A DNA stretch of 43,779 bases from Sulfurivermis sp041678005 (GTDB lineage Bacteria; Pseudomonadota; Gammaproteobacteria; Thiohalomonadales; Thiohalomonadaceae): contig JBAYOW010000016.1 of the NCBI GenBank assembly GCA_041678005.1, positions 1-43,779 on the forward strand. Direction: 5' to 3'. The notes beneath the pieces were generated by a model. It was not told the origin of the DNA, made no database searches, and was given only the letters and a program-made list of their open reading frames with translations. The position numbers and the translations under genes were made by a program. This document shows positions 33,113 through 41,316 of this stretch, piece by piece. The first letter of the stretch is position 1. Each line of letters starts with the position of its first letter.

Positions 33113-33141
33113 CTTGAAGTTGCCACATGATAACCCCATTT
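33113..33141 (+). promoter_or_regulatory. Sigma-32 heat-shock promoter of htpG
   Basis: CTTGAA at 33113-33118, a 15-base spacer, then CCCCATTT at 33134-33141. This matches the RpoH consensus (CTTGAA-N13-17-CCCCATNT) without mismatch. The htpG ATG follows 47 bases later. Confidence 0.85.
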
Positions 33142-33188
33142 TTTGTTGCTGTATTTGTTTATCCCTATATTTATTCAGGAGTTTGACT

Positions 33189-35087
33189 ATGAGCGTTGAT
33201 GCACACAAGGAAACCTTGGGTTTTCAGGCCGAAGTAAAACAGCTCTTGCAGCTGATGATCCATTCCTTGTATTCGAATAAGGAAATATTTCTGCGTGAAT
33301 TGATTTCCAATGCCTCTGATGCCTGCGACAAGCTGCGCTTTGAGGCCCTGTCTGATGATGCCCTGTGGGAGGTCGATAATGAATTACAGATCCGTGTTGA
33401 TTTTGACAAGGCAGCTCGTACCCTGACGATTACTGACAACGGTATAGGTATGTCGCGCCAGGAGGTGAATGACAATATCGGCACCATTGCCCGTTCTGGT
33501 ACGCGCCAGTTCTTTGAAAGCCTGACAGGCGATCAGGCCAATGACGCCCACTTGATCGGCCAGTTTGGGGTAGGTTTTTATTCTGGTTTCATTATTGCCG
33601 ATAAGATTACCCTGACCACGCGTCGCGCTGGCCTGGGCGCCGAGCATGGTGTGCGCTGGGAATCAGATGGCGCAGGTGAGTACAGCCTGGAGACAGTAGA
33701 AAAACCAACGCGTGGCACGGAAGTAATCTTGCATCTGCGCGAAGGCGAGGATGAATTTCTCGATGGTTGGCGACTGCGTTCTATTATCCGCAAGTATTCT
33801 GATCACATTACCCTGCCTATCTTGATGAGCAAGGAGCAGCAAGGAGAAGAAGAGCAGGAGGCAGCGGCGGAAGACGAGACAGTAAATCAGGCTTCAGCGC
33901 TGTGGACCCGCGCCAGAAGCGAGATCAGCGAGGAGGATTACAAGGAATTTTACAAGCACGTGGCGCATGATTTTGAAGATCCACTGTTGTGGAGTCACAA
34001 TCGTGTCGAGGGCAAGCTGGAATACACCTCATTGTTGTATATCCCGCAGCGCGCACCTTTTGATCTCTGGGATCGTGAGCGTCGTCAAGGTATCAAGCTC
34101 TATGTGCGCCGGGTTTTCATCATGGAGGAAACTGAGCAGTTGATGCCATCTTATCTGCGCTTTGTGCGTGGCATCGTCGACTCCAAAGATCTGCCGCTGA
34201 ATGTCTCGCGCGAAATCCTGCAACACAGCAAGATCATCGACAGCATGCGTGGTGGCGCAGTGAAAAAAGTATTGGGTATGCTGGAAGATCTGGCCAAAAA
34301 TGATGGCGAGAAATATCAGCAATTCTGGCAGGAATTTGGTCGGGTAATGAAAGAAGGGCCAGGTGAAGATTTTGCCAATCGTGAGCGGATCGGAGGCTTG
34401 CTGCGCTTTGCCAGTACCCATGCAGACAATAGCGAGCAGACTGTTTCTCTACACGACTATATTGCCCGCATGCAGGAAGGCCAGGAGGCCATTTACTACA
34501 TCACGGCAGACACCTTCGCTGCGGCTAAAAATAGTCCACATTTGGAGATCTTCCGCAAAAAAGGCATCGAGGTGTTGTTGCTATCGGATCGCGTTGACGA
34601 ATGGTTGGTATCTGCCTTGCCAGAATTTGCCGGCAAGCCACTGCAATCGGTCACCAAGGGTGCGCTGGATTTAGGCAAACTGGAAGATGATGAAATAAAG
34701 CACGAGCAGGAAAAAGTGGCCGATGACTTCAAGGAACTGCTGAGCAAGGTGCAGGATGCTCTTGGTGATAGTGTTAAGGATGTACGCATTACCCATCGCC
34801 TGACCAACTCACCTGCCTGTCTGGTCAGTGATGAACACGATATGAGCGCCAATCTTGAGCGTATACTGAAGCAGTCAGGTCAGAAGCTAACAGGCAGCAA
34901 ACCAATCCTGGAGCTCAATCCAGAACATCCGCTCGTGTTGCGGCTGCGGGAAGAAGGCGAGGGTGAACGCTTTGCCAATTGGGTCAGCATTTTGTTTGAC
35001 CAGGCATTGTTGGCCGAAGGTGGCCAACTCGACGATCCAGCCACATTTGTCCAACGCTTGAATCAGTTGTTGATGGAGCTGCATTAA
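33189..35087 (+). CDS. htpG: Molecular chaperone HtpG (Hsp90 family)
   Basis: A 632-residue ATP-dependent chaperone from ATG 33189 (CAGGAG about 8 bases upstream). The frame extends further up, but that part overlaps the sigma-32 promoter. The GHKL ATPase N-domain shows ELISNASDACDKLRF, DNGIGM and GQFGVGFYSGF (lid), followed by the middle domain (LPLNVSREILQHSKIID with the catalytic Arg) and the C-terminal dimerisation domain. A charged linker (EEEQEAAAEDE) at about residues 217-230 separates N and middle domains, as in bacterial HtpG. Expression should rise on heat shock. Confidence 0.97.
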   Translation: MSVDAHKETLGFQAEVKQLLQLMIHSLYSNKEIFLRELISNASDACDKLRFEALSDDALWEVDNELQIRVDFDKAARTLTITDNGIGMSRQEVNDNIGTIARSGTRQFFESLTGDQANDAHLIGQFGVGFYSGFIIADKITLTTRRAGLGAEHGVRWESDGAGEYSLETVEKPTRGTEVILHLREGEDEFLDGWRLRSIIRKYSDHITLPILMSKEQQGEEEQEAAAEDETVNQASALWTRARSEISEEDYKEFYKHVAHDFEDPLLWSHNRVEGKLEYTSLLYIPQRAPFDLWDRERRQGIKLYVRRVFIMEETEQLMPSYLRFVRGIVDSKDLPLNVSREILQHSKIIDSMRGGAVKKVLGMLEDLAKNDGEKYQQFWQEFGRVMKEGPGEDFANRERIGGLLRFASTHADNSEQTVSLHDYIARMQEGQEAIYYITADTFAAAKNSPHLEIFRKKGIEVLLLSDRVDEWLVSALPEFAGKPLQSVTKGALDLGKLEDDEIKHEQEKVADDFKELLSKVQDALGDSVKDVRITHRLTNSPACLVSDEHDMSANLERILKQSGQKLTGSKPILELNPEHPLVLRLREEGEGERFANWVSILFDQALLAEGGQLDDPATFVQRLNQLLMELH

Positions 35088-35225
35088 GCTCCTCCAGCCC
35101 AGACCTTCCCCCAAGCAAAAACCTTGGGGTAGAGGAATGAAAGCCCTCCAGCCAGGAAGGCACTAAGTCCCCATCATCTTGAAGAGGATGGGCTGTGTTA
35201 GTCTTTTACAAAGAAGAGTTTTGCA

Positions 35226-35317
35226 CATCCAGCGCATTGCCCGCTGGTTATTGCGCCCTGCGTTACTTGCGCTACAAAGCTCCCCTCTCCCGCTGGCGGG
35301 AGAGGGGTTGGGGGAGA
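35226..35317. repeat. Composite repeat, unit 1 (hairpin plus CCCTCTCCCGC palindrome)
   Basis: Begins CATCCAGCGCATTGCCCGCT, includes the AGCGCATT...ATTGCGCC hairpin at 35231-35257, then TACAAAGCTCCCCTCTCCCG and GCGGGAGAGGGG. It is about 85 percent like unit 2 at 35454-35545, in the same orientation. No gene lies in 35088-35569. Confidence 0.7.
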
Positions 35318-35354
35318 GGGTGGGAAGGCTTTTCATCTTTGGTCATGTGGTTTT

Positions 35355-35382
35355 CTGGATCCCCGCCTGCGCGGGAATGACG
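35355..35382. repeat. dRS3-like palindromic repeat, copy 3
   Basis: Identical over 28 bases to 18356-18383, lying between the two composite repeat units. Confidence 0.8.
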
Positions 35383-35453
35383 ATTCTGAGTCGAGCACAT
35401 GCTTGATGGCTTAACGGCACAATAGACACCGACATCAGCTAGAGGAGTTGCAG

Positions 35454-35545
35454 CATCCGGCGCAATGCCCGATGGTTATTGCGCCCTTGTATGCTACAAA
35501 GCCCCCCTCTCCCGCTCGCGGGAGAGGGGGGCGGGGAGAGGGGGG
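35454..35545. repeat. Composite repeat, unit 2
   Basis: CATCCGGCGCAATGCCCGAT onward, with GGCGCAAT/ATTGCGCC at 35459-35485, then TACAAAGCCCCCCTCTCCCG and GCGGGAGAGGGG. Offset from unit 1 is 228 bases. It ends 25 bases before the stop of the minus-strand chemoreceptor gene. Confidence 0.7.
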
Positions 35546-35569
35546 TTTGAGAGAGGCTAAGACAGGCGC

Positions 35570-37222
35570 TTAGACGCGGAACTGACTGACCAGACCTTGC
35601 AGTTGTTCGGCGAGACGCGCCAGTTCTTCGCTGGCCTCGGCTGTTTGCTGTGAGCCCTGGTTGGTCTGCTCGGCAACATGGCTGATATTGACAATGTTGC
35701 GGTTTATTTCTTCTGCTACCGAGCTTTGTTCTTCAGCGGCAGAGGCGATCTGGGTATTGAGATCATTGATGGTATCGACGGCCTGGGTAATGCTGTCCAG
35801 TGATGCGCCAGCCTGAGCTACTTGCTCTACACCGACCCGTGCCTGAGCACGACTTGCCTCCATTACTTTCACCGCATTAGCCGCACCGGTCTGCAGTTTT
35901 TCGATCATACTTTGAATCTCGGCGGTGGATTTTTGCGTGCGTGAGGCGAGGGTACGCACCTCGTCTGCTACCACGGCAAAACCACGACCTTGTTCACCAG
36001 CACGGGCCGCCTCGATGGCAGCGTTTAGTGCCAGCAGGTTAGTCTGCTCGGCAATGCCACGAATCACATCCAGTACCGTGCCGATCTGCTCGCTATCCTG
36101 TTCCAATTGATGGATGACGCCAGCTGCCTGTTCTACTTCATTGGCCAGACCGTCAATGACATCGATGGTGCGGGTGACGACCTTCTTGCCGTTTAGTGCC
36201 TCATCATCGGCCTTGTTGGCTGCTTCGGCTGCGCGGGCAGCGCTATGGGCAACTTCTTGCACGGTGGCGGTCATTTCATTCATCGCCGTGGCTACTTGTT
36301 CAGTTTCAGATTGTTGCTGGCGGATGCCGGCGCTGGTCTGTTCGGTTACAGCCGAAGTTTCCTCGGCGGCAGCAGCGAGTTGGCTGGTGGCACCAGATAG
36401 TTGCTGCACCATGGCCTGGAAACGATCGCCCATGCTGTTGAAGGCAGTGGCAATATGGCCCAATTCATCCTTGCCTTGGTATTTGACGCGCACGGTCAGG
36501 TTGCCGTCAGCCATTTGATCGCTGGCGCTCTCAAGTTCTGTAGCCGCAAGATTGATGCCGTTGATTGTTATCCAGGCGAGTAAGGAACTAAGGATAATGG
36601 AAGCACTAATCAGGATGATGCTGATATTGCGAGCACTGGCATAGCTCGCGTTGGCTCCTTCATATTCCGCCTTGGCGACATCCAGTTGCAGTTGCTTCAA
36701 TTTGTTGATCGCCTCATTCAAGCTGATATAGCCAGGATTGACGCGGCCGAGCAGGAGCTTATTGGCTTCGTAATAAGAACTTGCCCTTAGCAAGGTTATG
36801 ATGGGTTTAACTCCTTCTTCAATCAGCGCCATGCGCTTGCTGTGGAAGTCTTCTGCCAGCTTTTTTTCCTGTGTGGTCATATTCGTGGCCAGGTATTCTT
36901 GCCATCGCTCGGTTATTTTCTTTGTATTGGCTTCTGCCTGCTGCAGATGCCGCTCCATGGGATGGTCATGCAAGTCGGCAAATTGGCTGTGTGGATCATG
37001 TTGCAGGGAGAGCATTAGTTCAGTGCGGTTTTCCTGTAGCAGATGCGCAATCTGGCTGATTGTCCCAGTGGGTTCTAATCGATCCTGATAAACAGAAACA
37101 AGAGAGGTGCTGGTGTTACGCATGCCATTCATTCCCAACAGGCCAATGATGAGCATGAATAACATGGCTAGCGCGATTTGTATGATCAAGCGAAATTTTA
37201 TAGAGATGTTTTGCAGGCCCAT
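35570..37222 (-). CDS. Methyl-accepting chemotaxis protein (Tar-like topology)
   Basis: A 550-residue receptor. TM1 at about 10-32 and TM2 at about 200-222 bracket a four-helix-bundle periplasmic sensor of the Tar/4HB type (GMRNTSTSLVSVYQDRLEPT at its start). A HAMP domain (ASDQMADGNLTVRVKYQGKD) follows, then the signalling hairpin with tip EQTNLLALNAAIEAARAGEQ. The ligand is unknown. The signalling domain is nearly the same as that of the Aer-like protein at 15831-17414, while the sensors differ. No pentapeptide tether ends the protein; it stops at LVSQFRV. The 339-base spacer to 37561 shows no gene, and no sigma-28 promoter was recognised. Confidence 0.92.
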   Translation of the reverse strand: MGLQNISIKFRLIIQIALAMLFMLIIGLLGMNGMRNTSTSLVSVYQDRLEPTGTISQIAHLLQENRTELMLSLQHDPHSQFADLHDHPMERHLQQAEANTKKITERWQEYLATNMTTQEKKLAEDFHSKRMALIEEGVKPIITLLRASSYYEANKLLLGRVNPGYISLNEAINKLKQLQLDVAKAEYEGANASYASARNISIILISASIILSSLLAWITINGINLAATELESASDQMADGNLTVRVKYQGKDELGHIATAFNSMGDRFQAMVQQLSGATSQLAAAAEETSAVTEQTSAGIRQQQSETEQVATAMNEMTATVQEVAHSAARAAEAANKADDEALNGKKVVTRTIDVIDGLANEVEQAAGVIHQLEQDSEQIGTVLDVIRGIAEQTNLLALNAAIEAARAGEQGRGFAVVADEVRTLASRTQKSTAEIQSMIEKLQTGAANAVKVMEASRAQARVGVEQVAQAGASLDSITQAVDTINDLNTQIASAAEEQSSVAEEINRNIVNISHVAEQTNQGSQQTAEASEELARLAEQLQGLVSQFRV

Positions 37223-37561
37223 GTTCTACCTTCTTGTCGGTTGTGTGGTGGTTGAGAAGCTCTGTCAAGTCTCTGTGGAGATACTGACACCAAGTTTAAA
37301 AACAATCTCTTTTGGCATGCAAACTCCATTTTTATTTTCCGCTGCTGCCTTGCAATTATCCACTTGATAGACTCATCAAAAGAGTTCATCGTTTATTTTG
37401 TTATCGGTTTGTTTATTGTTTGTCGGCATGAAACGGCAGTACTTTAGCAGATTGCTTTTTTTGTTGATAGCCAGGTTGTGCTGGGGTATGGCAATGGCTT
37501 GCGGTACACTAAAGTATTGATATTTTATAGACCAGCAAGATATTTAATTGAGGTCGGGATA

Positions 37562-37765
37562 TTGCGAGCCTGGGGAACTTGTCTTGATTGTAATTACGAG
37601 GGGATACTGGAGTATTCGCGGGTGGAGGGTGAATCCTACACAGACGAGGATGCCTTGGGCCTGATAATGCTATTGCATTGCACAGCTTGCGGCAGCTCGG
37701 AACATACTCTGGTTACTATGGAGTATTACCTTGAAATTAGCGCAGGAGACGATTTGAGTGAGTGA
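37562..37765 (+). CDS. Small zinc-ribbon-like protein, function unknown
   Basis: I do not recognise this gene. From TTG 37562, with GAGG-TCGGG upstream, it gives 67 residues: RAWGTCLDCNYEGILEYSRV, an acidic middle and HCTACGSSEHTLV. Two C-x-x-C pairs about 36 residues apart (CLDC and CTAC) suggest one bound zinc. A longer frame reaches ATG 37478 but has no ribosome binding site and an unlikely hydrophobic start. The stop overlaps the hslR GTG by eight bases, so it is probably co-translated with hslR. Either start is possible. Confidence 0.5.
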   Translation: MRAWGTCLDCNYEGILEYSRVEGESYTDEDALGLIMLLHCTACGSSEHTLVTMEYYLEISAGDDLSE

Positions 37766-38153
37766 GTCGTCAGACGATGTACGGTTGGATAAGTGGTTGT
37801 GGGCGGCTCGTTTTTACAAGACTCGCGCCCTGGCAGTTGAGGCCATTAAGGCCGGGCATGTAGATGTGAATGGCTCCAGACCCAAGGCATCTCACAGTGT
37901 GGCTTGCGGTGATGGGCTCAAGATCCGCAAAGGTGGCGTAGAATTTGTCATTACAGTGCTTGGTCTGTCGGCGCAGCGTGGCTCGGCCACAATAGCTCAG
38001 CAACTGTATCGCGAGGATGAGGAAGGTCGCCAGCTACGTGAGGCGCAGGCTGAAGAACGTCGCCTGGCAGTAGCAGCTGGTGTCTTGCCGACACGTCGCC
38101 CAGACAAACGACAACGGCGGCAGATTATCCGTTTTACCGCCCGCAGTGTTTGA
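37758..38153 (+). CDS. hslR: Heat shock protein 15 / ribosome-associated S4-domain protein
   Basis: A 131-residue RNA-binding protein from GTG 37758 (AGGAG ten bases upstream). The S4 domain covers about residues 8-70: VRLDKWLWAARFYKTRALAV, IKAGHVDVNGSRPKASHSV and GDGLKIRKGG. The Arg-rich C-terminus (RRPDKRQRRQIIRF) is typical of HslR. HslR binds 50S subunits carrying a stalled peptidyl-tRNA and helps recycle them. No sigma-32 promoter was seen right in front; it appears to be second in an operon with the small Cys-rich protein. Confidence 0.92.
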   Translation: MSESSDDVRLDKWLWAARFYKTRALAVEAIKAGHVDVNGSRPKASHSVACGDGLKIRKGGVEFVITVLGLSAQRGSATIAQQLYREDEEGRQLREAQAEERRLAVAAGVLPTRRPDKRQRRQIIRFTARSV

Positions 38154-38329
38154 ATTCAAAAACTGATACAAAGTCTTGTATCCACAATAAAACCAGGGCT
38201 TTCTCTCACGCCCTGCTGAAATATGCGGGCAAATATAGTTTAATACTCAACTATTATGTCTGTTGTTTATCCTGGCACCTAGCCGATCTGCTGCAGGCGT
38301 TTCTTCAAATCCATAACAGGAGTAGTGAT

Positions 38330-38695
38330 ATGGCCACTGTGCAGATGACCAAAGATAATTTCGAACAAATTATCAACGAAAACGATTTTATTATCATTGA
38401 TTTTTGGGCTCCCTGGTGCGGCCCCTGTCAGGGCTTTGGCCCGGTCTTTGAGGCCGAGTCCGAGGAGCATAGCGATATTGTGTTTGCCAAGGTCAACACC
38501 GAAGAGGAGCAGGAATTGGGGGCAATGTTTCAGATTCGCTCTATCCCTACGTTGATGGTCTTCCGTGAAAAAGTAATCATTTATTCCGAGGCTGGTGCCT
38601 TGCAAGGTACGCAGCTGAAGGAGTTGCTGCAAGGTGCCCGTGATTTGGATATGGCCGAGGTGCACAAGCAGGTCGCCGAGCAACAGAAAGCGTGA
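38330..38695 (+). CDS. Thioredoxin-family protein
   Basis: A 121-residue protein from ATG 38330 (AGGAG eleven bases upstream). The longer frame from 38150 adds an unlikely N-terminus. FWAPWCGPCQGFGPVF holds the WCGPC redox site at about residues 27-31, and IRSIPTLMVF carries the cis-Pro. A C-terminal extension of about 15 residues (DLDMAEVHKQVAEQQKA) goes beyond TrxA. It should reduce disulfides in the cytoplasm; no signal peptide is seen. It is near-canonical but the extension makes it distinct from the main TrxA. Confidence 0.88.
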   Translation: MATVQMTKDNFEQIINENDFIIIDFWAPWCGPCQGFGPVFEAESEEHSDIVFAKVNTEEEQELGAMFQIRSIPTLMVFREKVIIYSEAGALQGTQLKELLQGARDLDMAEVHKQVAEQQKA

Positions 38696-38748
38696 TCAGC
38701 CTACTTGATTATCACAATATTTTTGTAAATTAAACGCAGAGAGTTCTG

Positions 38749-39792
38749 ATGCGCCCAGCCCATATTGCTGAAGTTCTTGAACAGGAATTCGCCAGTGCCC
38801 ATGAGGGCTATCACACGCCTGTGATGCTCTGGGGGCCGCCTGGTGTAGGTAAGTCTCAAATGGTGGCACAGGTTGGTGTGCGCCACCAGGTACCGGTGAT
38901 TGACATTCGGTTGTCGCAAATGGAGCCCAGCGATCTGCGCGGTATTCCGTTTCGTGTTGATGGGCATGTTGAATGGGCAGCGCCTGCGATGTTGCCGGAT
39001 GCCAAGCGCCACGGCCTGGCTGGGATATTGTTTCTTGATGAAATAAATTCTGCACCTCCGGCCGTCTCGGCGGCGGCCTATCAGCTGATCCTGGATCGCC
39101 GCCTGGGTGAATACCAGGTGCCAGCAGATTGGGCGATCTTCGCCGCCGGTAATCGGCAAGGTGATCGGGGCGTGACTTACGTCATGCCAGCGCCACTCGC
39201 CAATCGTTTTGCCCATTTTGAGGTGGAGGCCCACCTTGATGATTGGGTTTTGTGGGCCTATCAACATGGTGTTGATGAACGTATCATAGCCTTTTTACGC
39301 TTTCGGCCGGAGCTGCTGTTTGACTTTGTTCCGGCACACAATCCCATCGCCTTTCCTTCACCCCGTTCCTGGGAATTTGCTCATCGCGCCTTGCAGAAAT
39401 TTGGTGAGAACCATCAATTGTTGGTGGAAACACTACAGGCTTGTGTTGGCCAGGCTGCTGGCATCGAGGCGGCTGCCTTTGTGCGCAATCTGGATAAGTT
39501 GCCTGATCTTGATGCCATCTTGCGGCGTGAGATTGTGCCCATGCCAAAGGAAATCGATCTGCAATATGCCGTAGCTTCGGCCTTGGTGGCGCGCGCCCTG
39601 CGGGCCAAGGCAGAGAATAGGGGAGGGGAAGTTTATGGCCCCATTCTGGAATTTGCCAACCGCTTCAGCCAGCGTGAGATGGGCGTGATGCTGGTCTCCG
39701 ATATGCATCGTGCGATAGGGCAGGAAATATTCAATGTGCCTGAGTTTGCTCCCTGGGCACAGGCCGTGGCTGATGTGATGCTGTATAACTGA
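38749..39792 (+). CDS. MoxR-type AAA+ ATPase
   Basis: A 347-residue AAA+ protein. Walker A is WGPPGVGKSQMV at about residues 28-39, Walker B is GILFLDEINSAPP at about 90-102, sensor 1 is FAAGNRQGDRG, and PLANRFAHFEV contains the Arg finger region. MoxR ATPases pair with VWA-domain proteins to insert cofactors or remodel enzymes. The downstream gene on the same strand encodes such a VWA partner. The client enzyme is not known. A 262-base gap separates the two. Confidence 0.9.
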   Translation: MRPAHIAEVLEQEFASAHEGYHTPVMLWGPPGVGKSQMVAQVGVRHQVPVIDIRLSQMEPSDLRGIPFRVDGHVEWAAPAMLPDAKRHGLAGILFLDEINSAPPAVSAAAYQLILDRRLGEYQVPADWAIFAAGNRQGDRGVTYVMPAPLANRFAHFEVEAHLDDWVLWAYQHGVDERIIAFLRFRPELLFDFVPAHNPIAFPSPRSWEFAHRALQKFGENHQLLVETLQACVGQAAGIEAAAFVRNLDKLPDLDAILRREIVPMPKEIDLQYAVASALVARALRAKAENRGGEVYGPILEFANRFSQREMGVMLVSDMHRAIGQEIFNVPEFAPWAQAVADVMLYN

Positions 39793-39870
39793 CTCACATA
39801 TTTCCTCATGGCGCGAGAAAAGCACCTGAACTTTTGAGATCACAATGAGTTGTTTCTATTTGCATGAAAA

Positions 39871-39993
39871 TCAAAATGCTTGGTGGCTTTTTCTCACTGG
39901 CGTGGCGTTGGTTTGGCCTGCGAGTCGAATGCTGTGTTGCTTGATGGCACAATGGAATAATAATTCCACCATCTCGCGACCTTCCTCGACCAT
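39871..39993 (-). CDS. Possible small protein on the opposite strand
   Basis: A 40-codon frame beginning MVEEGREMVELLFHCAIKQH, with a very good GGAGGAG seven bases upstream of ATG 39993. It lies in the gap between the MoxR and VWA genes, which run the other way. I recognise no family. It is supported only by the ribosome binding site and may be chance. Confidence 0.3.
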   Translation of the reverse strand: MVEEGREMVELLFHCAIKQHSIRLAGQTNATPVRKSHQAF

Positions 39994-40054
39994 AGTTCAC
40001 TCCTCCATCATCCTCGCTCCCTGATAAAATAAACGGGCTAAACACTGATCTTCG

Positions 40055-41299
40055 ATGGCTGATCTTGAAACCAAACTTAGCGCAGCGCGTACTCGGCTGA
40101 TCCTGGACAAGCCTTTTTTAGGCGCTTTGGTGCTGCGCTTACCGATGGTGCCCGCTGACCCTGCCTGGTGTAAAACAACGGCCACGGATGCCAAGGCCTT
40201 TTATTACAACGCCGAGTATATGGATGCCCTGAGTCTGGAACAGACCCAGTTTGCCCTCGCACATGAGGCGCTGCATTGTGCGCTCTCACACTTCGCCCGC
40301 CGCCAGCATCGCGATCGTCATCGTTGGGATGTGGCCTGTGATTTGGCAACCAACCCACTGCTGGTCGCTGATGGTCTGACGCCAGTGCCGGGTGCCTTGT
40401 TGCTCGATCAATTTGACGGCATGACGGCAGAGGAGATTTATCCATGCCTGGATGAGGCAGACTCCATGCAGCCACATGATGATCATGTTTATGATCGCGA
40501 CAGCGGCGATCAGGGTGGTAACGCTGGCAGTGGTGGCGAGAAAAGTGAAGGCGGTGGTGGCAAGGCGACACAGGATGATAAGGACGATAAAGGCGGCGGC
40601 AGTCAGTCACAGCCCAAACCTGGAAGCGGATCTGGTGGCGCAGCAAAACCAGAGCCTTTATCACATGAAGAACGTGAGCGGCTGGCCGTGCAATGGCAGC
40701 AGCGCATGGCAGGTGCTGCTCAACAGGCCATGCAGGCGGGTAAACTTGGTGGCGCCCTGGCGCGGATGGTCGAACATCTTCTGCAGCCACAACTACCCTG
40801 GCGTGCGTTATTGGCTACCTATATGACGGCTACGGCTCGTGATGACTATAACTATCTGCGACCATCGCGACGTGAGGGTGAGGCGATTTTTCCCAGCCTG
40901 CGTTCCAGTGAGATCGATATTGTGGTGGCGCTGGATACCAGTGGCTCGGTCAGCGATAAGGAAATGAGTGAATTTCTGGCGGAGATCAATGCTATCAAAG
41001 GGCAGGTAAGAGCTCGTCTGACCTTGCTGGCCTGTGATGCTGTGCTGGCCGATGATGGCCCTTGGCTGTTTGAGCCTTGGGAAGAATTCAAATTACCGCG
41101 TGAGTTTAAAGGTGGTGGCGGGACTTCATTTAAACCGGTGTTCGATTGGCTAGAGGCAGAATGGCGTAGGCCGGATTTGCTAGTTTATTTTACTGATGCC
41201 GATGGTGATTTTCCTCAGTATGAGCCTGATTTTCCAGTGCTCTGGTTGGTCAAGGGTAAACACAAGATTCCCTGGGGCCAGCGTATCCAACTTAACTGA
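40055..41299 (+). CDS. DUF2201-type putative metallopeptidase with VWA-like domain
   Basis: A 414-residue protein, partner of the MoxR-type ATPase. The N-terminal half has HEALHCALSH at about residues 70-79, an HExxH zinc motif, followed by WDVACDLATNPLL, as in the DUF2201 N-terminal metallopeptidase-like domain. A Gly/Ser/Lys/Asp-rich linker spans about 145-205. The C-terminal VWA-like domain has the MIDAS motif DTSGSVS at about 295-301 and GGGGTSFKPVFDWL. In MoxR/VWA pairs the two work together as a metal-chelatase-like or chaperone machine; the client here is unknown. No strong Shine-Dalgarno precedes ATG 40055. Confidence 0.85.
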   Translation: MADLETKLSAARTRLILDKPFLGALVLRLPMVPADPAWCKTTATDAKAFYYNAEYMDALSLEQTQFALAHEALHCALSHFARRQHRDRHRWDVACDLATNPLLVADGLTPVPGALLLDQFDGMTAEEIYPCLDEADSMQPHDDHVYDRDSGDQGGNAGSGGEKSEGGGGKATQDDKDDKGGGSQSQPKPGSGSGGAAKPEPLSHEERERLAVQWQQRMAGAAQQAMQAGKLGGALARMVEHLLQPQLPWRALLATYMTATARDDYNYLRPSRREGEAIFPSLRSSEIDIVVALDTSGSVSDKEMSEFLAEINAIKGQVRARLTLLACDAVLADDGPWLFEPWEEFKLPREFKGGGGTSFKPVFDWLEAEWRRPDLLVYFTDADGDFPQYEPDFPVLWLVKGKHKIPWGQRIQLN

Positions 41300-41316
41300 A
41301 CTAAATAGTAAAAAAC

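Noticed and set aside
33114..33188. N-terminal extension of HtpG
   Set aside because: It overlaps the sigma-32 promoter and has no ribosome binding site; the family starts at the ATG at 33189.
35226..35545. CRISPR array
   Set aside because: Two direct repeats of about 90 bases, 228 bases apart, do not have the short regular repeat-spacer form, and no cas gene is present.
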